DNA of 64,000 nt, taken from contig NZ_JJOY01000003.1 of the NCBI RefSeq assembly GCF_000979455.1, forward strand, positions 36,854-100,853, read 5' to 3'. Positions 46,928-56,156 of the stretch are shown piece after piece; position 1 is the first letter of the stretch, and every line of letters begins with the position of its first letter. The DNA is from Methanosarcina sp. 2.H.T.1A.6. Lineage in GTDB: Archaea > Halobacteriota > Methanosarcinia > Methanosarcinales > Methanosarcinaceae. A program made the position numbers and the translations under genes. The notes below the pieces were generated by a model, which saw only the letters and a program-made list of their open reading frames with translations, did no database searches and was not told the DNA's origin.

Positions 46928-48289
46928 ATGACACAACACTATCTGCCTCCCAGAATCCATGTGCTGGCCAAGCCTACAGGGGCAATCTGCAACCTGGCCT
47001 GCTCCTACTGCTTCTTTCTGGACAAGGAGTTGCTCTATCCAGGCAGCAGGTTCCGAATGTCAGATGAAGTGCTGGAGAACTACATCCGGCAGCTTATCGC
47101 AGTCCACCGCAGCCCGCAGGTGACCGTTGCCTGGCAGGGAGGCGAACCTACCCTGATGGGAATCGATTTTTACCGACGCGCCATCGAGCTGCAGGAAAAG
47201 TACAGGAAGCCGGGAATGACATTTGAAAATACAATGCAGACCAACGGCACGCTGCTGGACGACGAATGGTGCCTGTTCTTTAAGGAAAACGACTTTCTTA
47301 TAGGGATCAGCATCGACGGCCCGCGTGAACTTCACAACGCCTACAGGGTGGACAAAAAGGGGGAGGGGAGTTTTGACCGGGTCATGAGGGGGCTCCGGCT
47401 CCTGCAAAAACACGGCGTGGAATATAACGTCCTGGCCACTGTCAACCGCAGAAATGCCGATTATCCGCTTGAGGTCTACCGCTTCCTGCGGGATGAAGCA
47501 AAGACAGACTGGATTCAATTTATTCCGGTAGTAGAGCGAATCAATGAGGAGGGACAGACCCTTTACCAGAAAGGAGATACGGTCTCGGACCGCTCAGTGC
47601 AGCCCGAACAGTTTGGAAGTTTCCTGAGCCTCATTTTTGACGAGTGGGTGAGAAATGATGTGGGAAGGGTCTTCGTGCAGACTTTTGAAGCTTCTGCACG
47701 TAGATGGCTGGGGATGCCTTCATGCATGTGCGTTTTTGAGGAAACATGCGGTATGGGACTTGCCCTGGAGCACAACGGGGACCTCTACTCCTGCGACCAT
47801 TTTGTGGAGCCGGAATACCTGCTGGGAAATATCATGGAGAAAGAGATAGGCGAGCTTGCAGCTTCGGAAAAGCAGTACAAATTCGGGCAGGATAAACGAG
47901 ACACTCTCCCGCAGGTATGCCGGGAATGTGATGTGCTCTTTGCCTGCATGGGGGAATGTCCTAAAAACCGTTTCCTGACAACCACGGACGGGGAACCGGG
48001 ACTGAACTACCTCTGCGAAGGCTGGAAAGCTTTCTTCCGGCACATCGACTTTCCGATGCAGATCATGACAGGCCTGATACGCAGGGGCTACCCGGCACCA
48101 GAGGTGATGAGGGTCCTGGCTCTGGAAGACGCTTTTGCCCGGGCAGGAAAAAACGATCCCTGCCCCTGCGGTAGCGGGCTCAAGTTCAAACGCTGTCACG
48201 GTCTCAAGAAAAACGGACCTGAAAGGAAGGACCGGAAGCAGATAAAGAATAGGGATCAGCCGCAGTCCGGACCTGTTATACGATTCTGA
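46928..48289 (+). CDS. Anaerobic sulfatase-maturing enzyme (radical SAM/SPASM) with C-terminal SEC-C motif
   Basis: Turns the active-site Cys of sulfatases into formylglycine using S-adenosylmethionine, without oxygen. 453 residues. Radical SAM cluster C21-x3-C25-x2-C28 in AICNLACSYCFF, preceded by the anSME opening PPRIHVLAKPTGAI. Conserved AWQGGEPTLMG and MQTNGTLLDDEWC follow. A SPASM region holds the extra clusters (CMCVFEETCGMGLALEHNGDLYSCDHFVEPEYLLGNI, then CRECDVLFACMGECPKNR). Residues about 412-425 form a SEC-C zinc motif C-P-C-G-S-G-L-K-F-K-R-C-H, absent from simple family members. GGAGG precedes the ATG. It is flanked by its probable substrates. Confidence 0.93.
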   Translation: MTQHYLPPRIHVLAKPTGAICNLACSYCFFLDKELLYPGSRFRMSDEVLENYIRQLIAVHRSPQVTVAWQGGEPTLMGIDFYRRAIELQEKYRKPGMTFENTMQTNGTLLDDEWCLFFKENDFLIGISIDGPRELHNAYRVDKKGEGSFDRVMRGLRLLQKHGVEYNVLATVNRRNADYPLEVYRFLRDEAKTDWIQFIPVVERINEEGQTLYQKGDTVSDRSVQPEQFGSFLSLIFDEWVRNDVGRVFVQTFEASARRWLGMPSCMCVFEETCGMGLALEHNGDLYSCDHFVEPEYLLGNIMEKEIGELAASEKQYKFGQDKRDTLPQVCRECDVLFACMGECPKNRFLTTTDGEPGLNYLCEGWKAFFRHIDFPMQIMTGLIRRGYPAPEVMRVLALEDAFARAGKNDPCPCGSGLKFKRCHGLKKNGPERKDRKQIKNRDQPQSGPVIRF

Positions 48290-48381
48290 AAGGAACAAAA
48301 TGGAGAGTAGAGACGAAAAAATCCATATTTTGTTCAATTAAGCACCTAAAGACTGCTAATAAGTGTTGATTTGAGATATTT

Positions 48382-48414
<33 letters not shown>

Positions 48415-48439
48415 CCAATATATTCCAAGGGGGTTAAGA

Positions 48440-49930
48440 ATGGCAGAAAAGAAACCGAACATTCTGGTCATCTGGGGAGATGACATTGGAATCAGCAACC
48501 TCAGCTGCTACAGCAACGGCCTGATGGGCTACAGGACACAAAACATCGACCGCATTGCAAATGAGGGCATCAGGTTCACCGACTCTTACGGAGAACAGAG
48601 CTGCACTGCCGGAAGAGCTTCGTTTATCACCGGCCAGAGTGCCTTCCGTACGGGACTGAGTAAAGTGGGAATGCCCGGAGCCAAAGTAGGACTTCAGCCT
48701 GAGGACCCTACAATTGCCGAGCTGCTGAAACCGCTGGGTTATGCCACCGGTCAGTTTGGAAAGAACCATCTCGGGGACCGGGACGAATACCTGCCTACAA
48801 ACCATGGTTTTGACGAGTTCTTTGGCAACCTTTATCATTTGAATGCTGAAGAGGAGCCTGAAGAACGCGATTATCCACCTGAAAAAGACTTTCCTAATTT
48901 CCGGAAGAACTATGGTCCCAGGGGAGTAATCCATAGCTATGCCGACGGCCGCATCGAGGATACCGGCCCGTTGACCAAAAAAAGAATGGAAGACGTAGAC
49001 CAGGAATTTCTGGATGCAGCTATCGATTTTATCAAACGTCAGCATGAGGCAGAAAAACCGTTCTTTGTCTGGTTTAATACCACAAGAATGCATTTCAGGA
49101 CTCACGTCCCGGACAGGATACGGGGACAGTCGGGGCGCTGGCAATCCGCGTACCATGATGCCATGATTGAGCACGATCGGCAGGTAGGCGTGCTTCTCGA
49201 CCTGCTGGACGAAATAGGCATTGCTGACGATACCATTGTCATCTACAGCACGGACAACGGACCACACATGAACTCCTGGCCCGATGCAGCTATGACTCCG
49301 TTCCGCAACGAGAAAAACTCCTGCTGGGAAGGAGCTTTCCGCGTTCCTGAGGTAATGCGCTGGCCTGGCAAGATCCCGGCAGGCACAATTTCTAACGAGA
49401 TTGTGAGCCACATAGACTGGCTGCCCACTTTGCTTGCAGCAGCAGGGGAACCGGATATTAACGAGAAGCTTAAAAAAGGCCACAAAGCAGGAGACAAAAC
49501 TTTCAAGGTTCACCTTGACGGTTATAACCTGCTTCCTTACCTGACCGGAAAGGAGAAAAAATCACCCAGGATTGAGTTCTTTTACTTCTCTGATGACGGA
49601 GACCTGGTAGCTCTACGGTACGACAACTGGAAACTGGTCTTTTTGGAGCAGCGCGCCGTCGGCACGCTTCTGATCTGGGCAGAACCTTTTGTCCCGCTGC
49701 GTATACCAAAAATATTCAACCTGCGTACCGACCCATATGAAAGAGCAGATCAGACCTCAAACACCTACTACGACTGGCTGCTGGACCATGCCTTCCTGCT
49801 GGTGCCTGCCCAGAGTGTCGTGGGAGACTTTCTGACAACATTCGAAGAGTACCCTCCACGCCAGAAAGCGGCAAGCTTTACCGTGGACCAGGTAATGGAA
49901 AAACTCTTGCAGGGAGTCGGGAGCACCTGA
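48440..49930 (+). CDS. Arylsulfatase, Cys-type with C-x-A-x-R active site
   Basis: 496 residues from ATG 48440, behind AAGGGGG; a longer frame through the ATCA tract has no family content. Metal ligands D14/D15 in IWGDDIGISN; active motif C55-T-A-G-R59-ASFITG, the C-x-A-x-R variant of the sulfatase signature; K-x-H as KNH in FGKNHLGD; His in TTRMHFRTH; DNG in IYSTDNGPHMNSW. The C-terminal part lacks the beta domain of the 784-residue copies. Ends with FEEYPPRQKAASFTVDQVMEKL, common in this shorter group. Next to the maturase, which likely activates it. Confidence 0.92.
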   Translation: MAEKKPNILVIWGDDIGISNLSCYSNGLMGYRTQNIDRIANEGIRFTDSYGEQSCTAGRASFITGQSAFRTGLSKVGMPGAKVGLQPEDPTIAELLKPLGYATGQFGKNHLGDRDEYLPTNHGFDEFFGNLYHLNAEEEPEERDYPPEKDFPNFRKNYGPRGVIHSYADGRIEDTGPLTKKRMEDVDQEFLDAAIDFIKRQHEAEKPFFVWFNTTRMHFRTHVPDRIRGQSGRWQSAYHDAMIEHDRQVGVLLDLLDEIGIADDTIVIYSTDNGPHMNSWPDAAMTPFRNEKNSCWEGAFRVPEVMRWPGKIPAGTISNEIVSHIDWLPTLLAAAGEPDINEKLKKGHKAGDKTFKVHLDGYNLLPYLTGKEKKSPRIEFFYFSDDGDLVALRYDNWKLVFLEQRAVGTLLIWAEPFVPLRIPKIFNLRTDPYERADQTSNTYYDWLLDHAFLLVPAQSVVGDFLTTFEEYPPRQKAASFTVDQVMEKLLQGVGST

Positions 49931-49998
49931 ACGTGGAGGTGGAAAGAGAACCGGTCAGGAACTTTAAGGCTGAAATCGAGCGTAAGAAATGGTAGTTG

Positions 49999-50173
49999 AA
50001 GCACCTGGGTTACATCCGGCCTGCTAAACCCGGCGGGAATTGCCGTACTGGTCACCGTTTCCGACCAGCTTGACTCACTGTTCACGATTCCTATTGTAAC
50101 AGGGCTTGTCCTCCTTATGGGTGCGCTCGACCTAGTCGTTTTCAAAAACCAGAAAAAACAGACATGTATATAA
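49999..50173 (+). pseudogene. C-terminal fragment of a membrane protein
   Basis: An open stretch reads LLNPAGIAVLVTVSDQLDSL, then FTIPIVTGLVLLMGALDLVVF and a basic end KNQKKQTCI. It has no start or ribosome site and begins after a stop. It looks like the tail of a two-helix protein lost by deletion between two sulfatase loci. A strong TATA-like AT-rich stretch follows at 50165-50210. Confidence 0.4.
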
Positions 50174-50285
50174 TAGTATATATAAAAGTAAATTTATATT
50201 TACAAGCGAGTAAATGAATTAATCGAAATATTGAACCGCAAGCCAGGGGGTGGTCTTGCAGGTTCTGAAAGAATGGGGGGTAATA

Positions 50286-50741
50286 ATGCCCGAATTGATC
50301 GAATACGAGCCCGGAACACATTTTCCAGAAGTTATTGGGGGAACACTTGACGAATCCTCACCTGCCTGGCCCAAACCGACACGGACCGGAAAGGGTGCAC
50401 CGAATGTGATATTTTTCATTCTGGACGACGTGGGCTACGGCCAGATGTCAGTTTTCGGGGGGCTCTGCGAAACACTCAACCTGGAACAGCTGGCAAACGG
50501 GGCCTGCGCTACATCAACGACAAGCTTGTGGCCAGCAGAGACCTGCCTTACACCGTGCCTAACCTCTTTGGAATTTTCGGGCTGAGCTTGCGGCTACGAC
50601 GCAGCCGACAGTGTCCACCCCGAAGAATACGGGGCACCGTTTACTTTCACAGGCAGGGTCAGGCAGGTTGAACTTGATGTTTCAGGCGAACTGATCAAAG
50701 ACGATGAAGCTGACCTGAAACGGATGATGACACAGCAGTAA
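50286..50741 (+). pseudogene. Sulfatase gene with large internal deletion
   Basis: Starts as MPELIEYEPGTHFPEVIGGTL and runs through APNVIFFILDDVGYGQMSVFGG, like the 784-residue sulfatase at 43155. After LEQLANGA it jumps to sequence belonging near the C-terminus: in another frame, GLRYINDKLVASRDLPYTVPNLFGIFGLS. A further frameshift leads to CGYDAADSVHPEEYGAPFTFTGRVRQVELDVSGELIKDDEADLKRMMTQQ, the C-terminal end. The catalytic Cys region and about 2 kb are gone, so it cannot be active. The intact BASS gene follows 58 nt later. Confidence 0.9.
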
Positions 50742-50799
50742 ATTTCGAAATTGGTGGCTGCAAGGCCAAATATTATTTTGCAACAGGAGAAAAATTGTC

Positions 50800-51648
50800 A
50801 TGGCAATACTGGATGTCCTTTACAATCTCATGTCGCTTGTCTTTGTGCTCGGCACTATGATTTCGATGGGCATGAGCCTGACCGTGAAACAAATTACGGA
50901 CCCTTTGCGCAATACACGCTTCGTGATGATGGCCTTGCTGGCAAACTTCATTTTGATACCGGTGGCGGCCTACGTTCTCACCCTGGTGATCCCTCTGGAT
51001 GAAGCCCTGGTCACCGGGCTGCTCCTGGTCTCGCTGGCGGCGGGCGCCCCGGCGCTGCCCAAGCTGGCCCAGATCTCCAGGGTTGATACCGCCGCTGCTA
51101 CGGGTTTGATGGTGCTGTTGATCGTGGCAAGCATCATCATTATGCCCATCATTCTGCCCTTTCTGCTGCCCGGGGTCCAGATCACTTTCTGGGATATCGC
51201 CTCCGGCCTAATCTTTCTGATGTTAATTCCCCTGGCATTGAGCCTGTTCGTGCGGGCGCGCTGGGAAGAGGTTGCTGCAAGCGTCCAGCCCTACGCTGCG
51301 CAGGCATCCAATATCAGCCTACTCTTTTTGCTGGTTCTCATGCTGGTGATGAACTGGAGCAACGTGGTCAGCCTGTTTGGCTCCGGGGGTTTGATAGCCA
51401 GCATCCTCCTGGTGGTGATCGCCCTTGCGATCGGTTACCTGCTGGGTGGGCAGGACGCCTCCATAAAGTGGGTGCAGTCGCTGGGTGCCGGGCAGCGTAA
51501 CATCGCCGCTGCGGTAGTCGTCGCGACGATGAATTTCAGCGAGGACCCCAATGTCCTGGTAATGATCATCGTTTATTCGCTGATTACCCTGATCCTGATG
51601 ACGCCTCTTGCCGGGGAACTGGGCAGGCGGGCGAAAGCAGCCGCATAA
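50800..51648 (+). CDS. BASS-type (bile acid:Na+ symporter family) transporter
   Basis: 282 residues; eight to nine hydrophobic segments. LMSLVFVLGTMISMGMSLTVKQI, then GLLLVSLAAGAPALPKLAQISRVDTAAATGLMVLLIVASI, and GAGQRNIAAAVVVATMNFSEDPNVLVMIIVYSLITLILM, which is the family's crossover region with the conserved Asn and Glu/Asp residues. It imports or exports organic anions with sodium. GC-rich, AGGAG upstream. It may move sulfated or desulfated substrates of the adjacent sulfatase; that is inference from the repeated pairing. Decayed copies are at 33766 and 54123. Confidence 0.88.
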   Translation: MAILDVLYNLMSLVFVLGTMISMGMSLTVKQITDPLRNTRFVMMALLANFILIPVAAYVLTLVIPLDEALVTGLLLVSLAAGAPALPKLAQISRVDTAAATGLMVLLIVASIIIMPIILPFLLPGVQITFWDIASGLIFLMLIPLALSLFVRARWEEVAASVQPYAAQASNISLLFLLVLMLVMNWSNVVSLFGSGGLIASILLVVIALAIGYLLGGQDASIKWVQSLGAGQRNIAAAVVVATMNFSEDPNVLVMIIVYSLITLILMTPLAGELGRRAKAAA

Positions 51649-51681
51649 AAAGGAAAAAAACTGAAAAAGGAGAAATAAAAC

Positions 51682-54036
51682 ATGAGTAAACAAGACGAAG
51701 TCCAAAGATCAATCCTTCCGATACCGGATATGCCGCATGCAGGTTTAACAACTTACGATGCCAGGGACCCTGACACCAGATTCCCGCCGATCAAGCCGCT
51801 GCGGCCGCCTAAAGAAGCACCCAACGTGCTGATTATCCTGCTGGACGACGTGGGTTTTGGTGCCTCCAGCGCCTTTGGAGGCCCGGCCAATACTCCCACC
51901 GCAGAGCGGCTGGCAAACACCGGCCTCAAGTACAACCGCTTCCACACCACCGCCCTGTGTGCACCCACCCGAGCGGCGCTGCTGACCGGGCGCAACCACC
52001 ACTCGGTGGGGATGGGAAGTATCACTGAAGCATCGACACCGGCGCCCGGTTACAACGCCATGCGACCCAACAACAAAGCCCCCCTGGCGGAGATACTCAG
52101 GCTTAACGGGTACTCTACAGCCCAGTTTGGCAAGTGTCACGAAGTACCCCCCTGGGAAACCAGCCCCATGGGGCCGTTTGATCGCTGGCCCACCGGCAGC
52201 GGTTTTGAGTATTTCTACGGCTTTATCGGCGGGGAGACGAACCAGTACTATCCGGCCATCTACGAAGGCACCACTCCCGTTGAGCAGAACAAGATGCCGG
52301 AAGAGGGCTATCATTTCACCGAGGATATGACCAATAAAGCCATCAAGTGGATCCGGCAGCAGAAAGCGCTCATGCCCGACAAGCCCTTCTTCATCTACTA
52401 TGCCCCCGGCGCCACCCATGCCCCTCATCACGTACCCGCAGAATGGGCGGATAAGTACAGGGGCAAATTTGACCAGGGCTATGAAAAGCTGCGGGAGGAA
52501 ATCCTGACGCGTCAGAAAGCCCTGGGCGTTGTCCCTCCCGACTGCGAATTGACCCCCTGGAACAAAGAAGTCCCGCACTGGGAGGAAATCCCCGATGATA
52601 TGAAACCGGTGCTGGCACGCCAGATGGAAGTCTATGCCGGGTTCCTGGAACACACCGACTACCACATCGGCCGGGTCATTGACGCCCTGGAGGACATGGA
52701 GATTCTGGACGACACGCTGATCTACTACATCATCGGCGATAACGGTGCCTCGGCCGAGGGCACATTTACCGGAGCCTTTATGGAACTGACCTTCCACAAC
52801 GGCCGCCCGGACCTGGAAGCACCGGAGATTGTGAAGGCGCGCATCAATGATTTTGGCACGCCCAGGGCCTACAACCACTATGCGGTGGGCTGGGCCATGG
52901 CCATGAACACTCCCTACCAGTGGAGCAAGATGATCGCCTCGCACTGGGGCGGCACCCGCAACGGCACCGTGGTGCACTGGCCCCGGGGTATTCAAGCCCA
53001 GGGCGAAATCCGCAACCAGTTTATGCACGTGATCGACATTGCCCCCACGGTGCTGGAAGTCGCCGGAATTCCTGAACCGACCCAGGTGCATGGCATCACC
53101 CAGTCGCCCATGGAGGGCGTCAGCCTGTTCTCCACCTTCAATGATGCCTATGCACCGGAGCGGCGGGAAACCCAATACTTTGAGGTGGGCGGTAACCGGG
53201 GCATCTATCATAAAGGCTGGTCGGCCATCACCCCGCACACGGCCTCCTGGCGAGCCCATTTGCCGCAGGTTCCCTTTGATGAGGATGTCTGGGAGCTGTA
53301 CGGACCGGACGATTGGAGCCAGGCCAGGAACCTGGCCAGGGAAATGCCGGAGGAACTGGAACGGCTCAAGCGTTTGTGGCTGATCGAGGCAGCCAGGTAC
53401 AATGTCCTGCCGATGGATGACCGCCTGGAGCGCCTGAACCCCGATCTGGCCGGCCGGCCGCAGTTGGTGCGCGGCAAATCCCAGCTGCTCTTTGGGGGGA
53501 TGGGGCGCTTAAACGAATGGTCGGTCATCAGCATCAAGAACAAATCCCATTCTGTGACCGCTGATGTAGTGGTGCCCAATTCTGGTGCTGAAGGGGTGAT
53601 CGTTGCCCAGGGCGGCATGTTTGGAGGCTGGAGCCTGTATGCCAGAGAGGGCAAGCTCAAGTACTGCTACAACTTGCTGGGGCACAAGACCTGGTTTGTG
53701 GAGAGCGATCAGCCGGTCCCGGCCGGTAGGCACCAGGTGCGGATGGAGTTTGCTTATGACGGCGGCGGGATCGGCAAAGGCGGCCTGGTAACACTCTTTA
53801 TTGACGGCAAAAATGTTGGTTCCGGGCACGTGGAGGAGACGCATATGATGGTCTTTTCCACCGAGGACTGTGATGTTGGCAGGGGATCCGGGTCGCCGGT
53901 GTCGCCGGATTACGGCCCGCGCGGAAACAAATTCAGCGGCGAGGTTAACTGGGTGCAGATTGACCTGGGCCTGGATGACCAGGACCACCTGATCTCACCC
54001 GAAGAGCGCTTAAGTTTTGCGATGGCGCGTCAATAA
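51682..54036 (+). CDS. Cys-type arylsulfatase, long form (second intact 784-residue copy)
   Basis: 784 residues, the same length as the copy at 43155 but clearly diverged and more GC-rich. N-terminal extension before the domain: LTTYDARDPDTRFPPIKPLRPP. Then D55/D56 in IILLDDVGFG, active-site C93-A-P-T-R97-AALLTG, HHSVGMGSI, K in FGKCHEVP (where the family has K-x-H), THAPHH and IGDNGAS. The C-terminal beta domain ends FSGEVNWVQIDLGLDDQDHLISPEERLSFAMARQ. No signal peptide. A BASS pseudogene follows 86 nt downstream. Maturation by the enzyme at 46928 is expected. Confidence 0.93.
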   Translation: MSKQDEVQRSILPIPDMPHAGLTTYDARDPDTRFPPIKPLRPPKEAPNVLIILLDDVGFGASSAFGGPANTPTAERLANTGLKYNRFHTTALCAPTRAALLTGRNHHSVGMGSITEASTPAPGYNAMRPNNKAPLAEILRLNGYSTAQFGKCHEVPPWETSPMGPFDRWPTGSGFEYFYGFIGGETNQYYPAIYEGTTPVEQNKMPEEGYHFTEDMTNKAIKWIRQQKALMPDKPFFIYYAPGATHAPHHVPAEWADKYRGKFDQGYEKLREEILTRQKALGVVPPDCELTPWNKEVPHWEEIPDDMKPVLARQMEVYAGFLEHTDYHIGRVIDALEDMEILDDTLIYYIIGDNGASAEGTFTGAFMELTFHNGRPDLEAPEIVKARINDFGTPRAYNHYAVGWAMAMNTPYQWSKMIASHWGGTRNGTVVHWPRGIQAQGEIRNQFMHVIDIAPTVLEVAGIPEPTQVHGITQSPMEGVSLFSTFNDAYAPERRETQYFEVGGNRGIYHKGWSAITPHTASWRAHLPQVPFDEDVWELYGPDDWSQARNLAREMPEELERLKRLWLIEAARYNVLPMDDRLERLNPDLAGRPQLVRGKSQLLFGGMGRLNEWSVISIKNKSHSVTADVVVPNSGAEGVIVAQGGMFGGWSLYAREGKLKYCYNLLGHKTWFVESDQPVPAGRHQVRMEFAYDGGGIGKGGLVTLFIDGKNVGSGHVEETHMMVFSTEDCDVGRGSGSPVSPDYGPRGNKFSGEVNWVQIDLGLDDQDHLISPEERLSFAMARQ

Positions 54037-54122
54037 ATGGTTTTCTGGCAGTCCTGGTGAAGGCCAGTTCGCCTGAGCCTTCGCCAGTATCGCGTTAAAA
54101 TATAACAAAGGGAGGAAGGAAA

Positions 54123-54641
54123 ATCGCGGAAATACTGGATACTCTGTACGATCTGATGGGGTTAGTCTTTGTCCTCGGCACGATAATCTCGATGGGTTTG
54201 AATCTGACCATGGCCCAGATAACCGGGCCTTTGCGCAATGCACGGTTTGTGATTATGGCGCTGCTGGCAAACTTTGTAGTCGATCGCTATAGGGATGCTC
54301 CTGGTGTCGCTGGCGGCGGGCGCGCCTGGCCTGCCCAAAATGGCCGAGTTTGCCAAAATTGACAAAGCGGCAGCCACCAGCTTGATGGTGCTGTTGGTGG
54401 TGGCCACCATCATAATCCTGCCGGGTGCCTTGCCCTTGCTATTAAGTCACTGGGTGCCGGGCAGCGTAACATCGCCGCCGCGATAGTCGTCGCAACGATG
54501 AATTTCAGTGAGGATCCCAACGTCCTAGTAATGATTGTCGTTTATCCGCTGATCACCATGGTCCTGATGACGCCTCTTGCCGGGGAACTTGGCAGGCGGG
54601 CGAAACAGCAGCATAAAAAGGAATTAACTAAAGTCGATTAG
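54123..54641 (+). pseudogene. BASS transporter with internal deletions, apparent ATC start
   Basis: ATC-GCG-GAA-ATA-CTG stands 7 nt after GGAGG where the intact copy has ATG-GCA-ATA-CTG. It aligns with 50800: LYDLMGLVFVLGTIISMGLNLT, then up to LLANF. A deletion follows, then VSLAAGAPGLPKMAEFAKIDKAAATSLMVLLVVATIIILPGALP, a second deletion, and SLGAGQRNIAAAIVVATMNFSEDP to the end in another frame. The family's middle helices are missing. Confidence 0.9.
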
Positions 54642-54696
54642 GAGTGATATTTGCATATAATTAATCAAAAATGATATTCAATGCAAAGGTGCAGAA

Positions 54697-56124
54697 ATGA
54701 GTGACAACACATCCCAGAAATTTATACAAACGATTGAAACACGCTTTGGTGAGCTTGAGTTCCAGAGCGGCTATCCCACGGCGGAGACCGTGGAGAAACT
54801 CTATGACGAGCTGGACTTCCAGCGGGCTGTGCAGGTCTATTTGTGGTCAAACATCATGGCTTCATTTGGTGCCATTCGAGACGAATATAGCAGACGTGGA
54901 GCAAGCAGTTTTGACGCCCTGTTATACGAGCAGTCTGCTTTTCCGGCGCAGCTTGTTCTGACCGCAAACAACGACACCCCTTATATATCGGGGGCAATGG
55001 ACCTCAATGAAGGCCCGATTGTCATGGAGGTGCCCGCGGGATTGGTGGGACCGATTGACAACATCTGGCAGCAGCCTATTGTTGACGTCGGCGGCCCTTT
55101 TGGTCCCGACAAAATGCAGGGGGGCAAATTTCTGATACTTCCTCCGGGCTATAAAGGAGAGGTGCCGGAGGAATACTTTGCAGCCCAATCCGACACGCGA
55201 ACCGCTGTCTGGTATCTGCGAGCCATTCCAAAAATCCGGGCCGATTTTAAGGTGCTGGCCGACCATATGCGCACCCTGCGTATCTATCCTCTTGCCGAAG
55301 CCGATGCACCCCGTAAGACTAAGATTATCGAGATGGGAAGTACGCCTATCGACTCGCTGCACAAAGAGGGGTTCGACTACTGGGTAAACCTGGCCCGCTA
55401 CATTGACGATGAACCGGCCCGGCCGCAAGATATGGCTTTTCTGGGCATGGCTGCCACCCTTGGCATTGAGAAAGGAAAACCATTCGCTCCGGATGAGCGC
55501 ATGAAGAAAATCCTGACCGAAGCGGCTACAGTAGGGAGGGCGATGGCCAAGACCATTGCCTGGAAACCTCGCTGGCCGGAGGAATTGCTGTATGCCTATC
55601 CAGACAGGCACTGGAAGTGGATATTTGTGGTCGAGGACCCGACCTTCCATACGGACAACAATCTTATTATCGACCAGCGTACCCGCTTTGGCTTCGAAGC
55701 CATTGGGACAGCCAGAGCCATGACCACGCGCATTGTCGGAGCAGGGTCGGCCTATATAGGGGCCTATGAAGATGCCGAAGGCAACTGGCTGGAAGGGCAA
55801 TACAGCTACAGACTCCACCTGCCGGCCAATGTACCTGCCAGGCTTTTCTGGTCGGCCACCGTGTACGACAATGAAACCCGCTCCCAGCTTGATAACGGCA
55901 CCGGCAGGCCTCCAGTACGTGGCTCTGTTCATGGGGTCGTGCAAAACGCTGACGGTTCGTTTGACCTGTTTTTTTCGCCGGAGCGGCCGATCAACGTTGA
56001 TGAGAATAACTGGGTAAAAACAATTTTAGACAATGGCTTTTTTGTCTATCTGCGTTTCTACGGCCCCGAGCAGCCTTTCTTCGACAAGACCTGGAAACCG
56101 GGCGATGTTGAGAAGACAAAGTAA
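54697..56124 (+). CDS. DUF1254/DUF1214 domain protein (first copy)
   Basis: 475 residues. DUF1254 part about 20-190 (RFGELEFQSGYPTAETVEKLYDELDFQRAVQVYLWSNIMASFGAI, then LTANNDTPYISGAMDLNEGPIVMEVPAGLVGPIDNIWQQPIVDVGGPFGPD). DUF1214 part about 340-475 (GAYEDAEGNWLEGQYSYRLHLPANVPARLFWSATVYDNETRSQLDNG, then NADGSFDLFFSPERPINVDENNWVKTI). The family is common in bacteria and of unknown function; it often sits with sulfatases and hydrolases. No signal peptide. Followed 32 nt later by the second copy. Confidence 0.92.
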   Translation: MSDNTSQKFIQTIETRFGELEFQSGYPTAETVEKLYDELDFQRAVQVYLWSNIMASFGAIRDEYSRRGASSFDALLYEQSAFPAQLVLTANNDTPYISGAMDLNEGPIVMEVPAGLVGPIDNIWQQPIVDVGGPFGPDKMQGGKFLILPPGYKGEVPEEYFAAQSDTRTAVWYLRAIPKIRADFKVLADHMRTLRIYPLAEADAPRKTKIIEMGSTPIDSLHKEGFDYWVNLARYIDDEPARPQDMAFLGMAATLGIEKGKPFAPDERMKKILTEAATVGRAMAKTIAWKPRWPEELLYAYPDRHWKWIFVVEDPTFHTDNNLIIDQRTRFGFEAIGTARAMTTRIVGAGSAYIGAYEDAEGNWLEGQYSYRLHLPANVPARLFWSATVYDNETRSQLDNGTGRPPVRGSVHGVVQNADGSFDLFFSPERPINVDENNWVKTILDNGFFVYLRFYGPEQPFFDKTWKPGDVEKTK

Positions 56125-56156
56125 GAAATTCAACGATGAACAAAAGGAGGCAAAAA

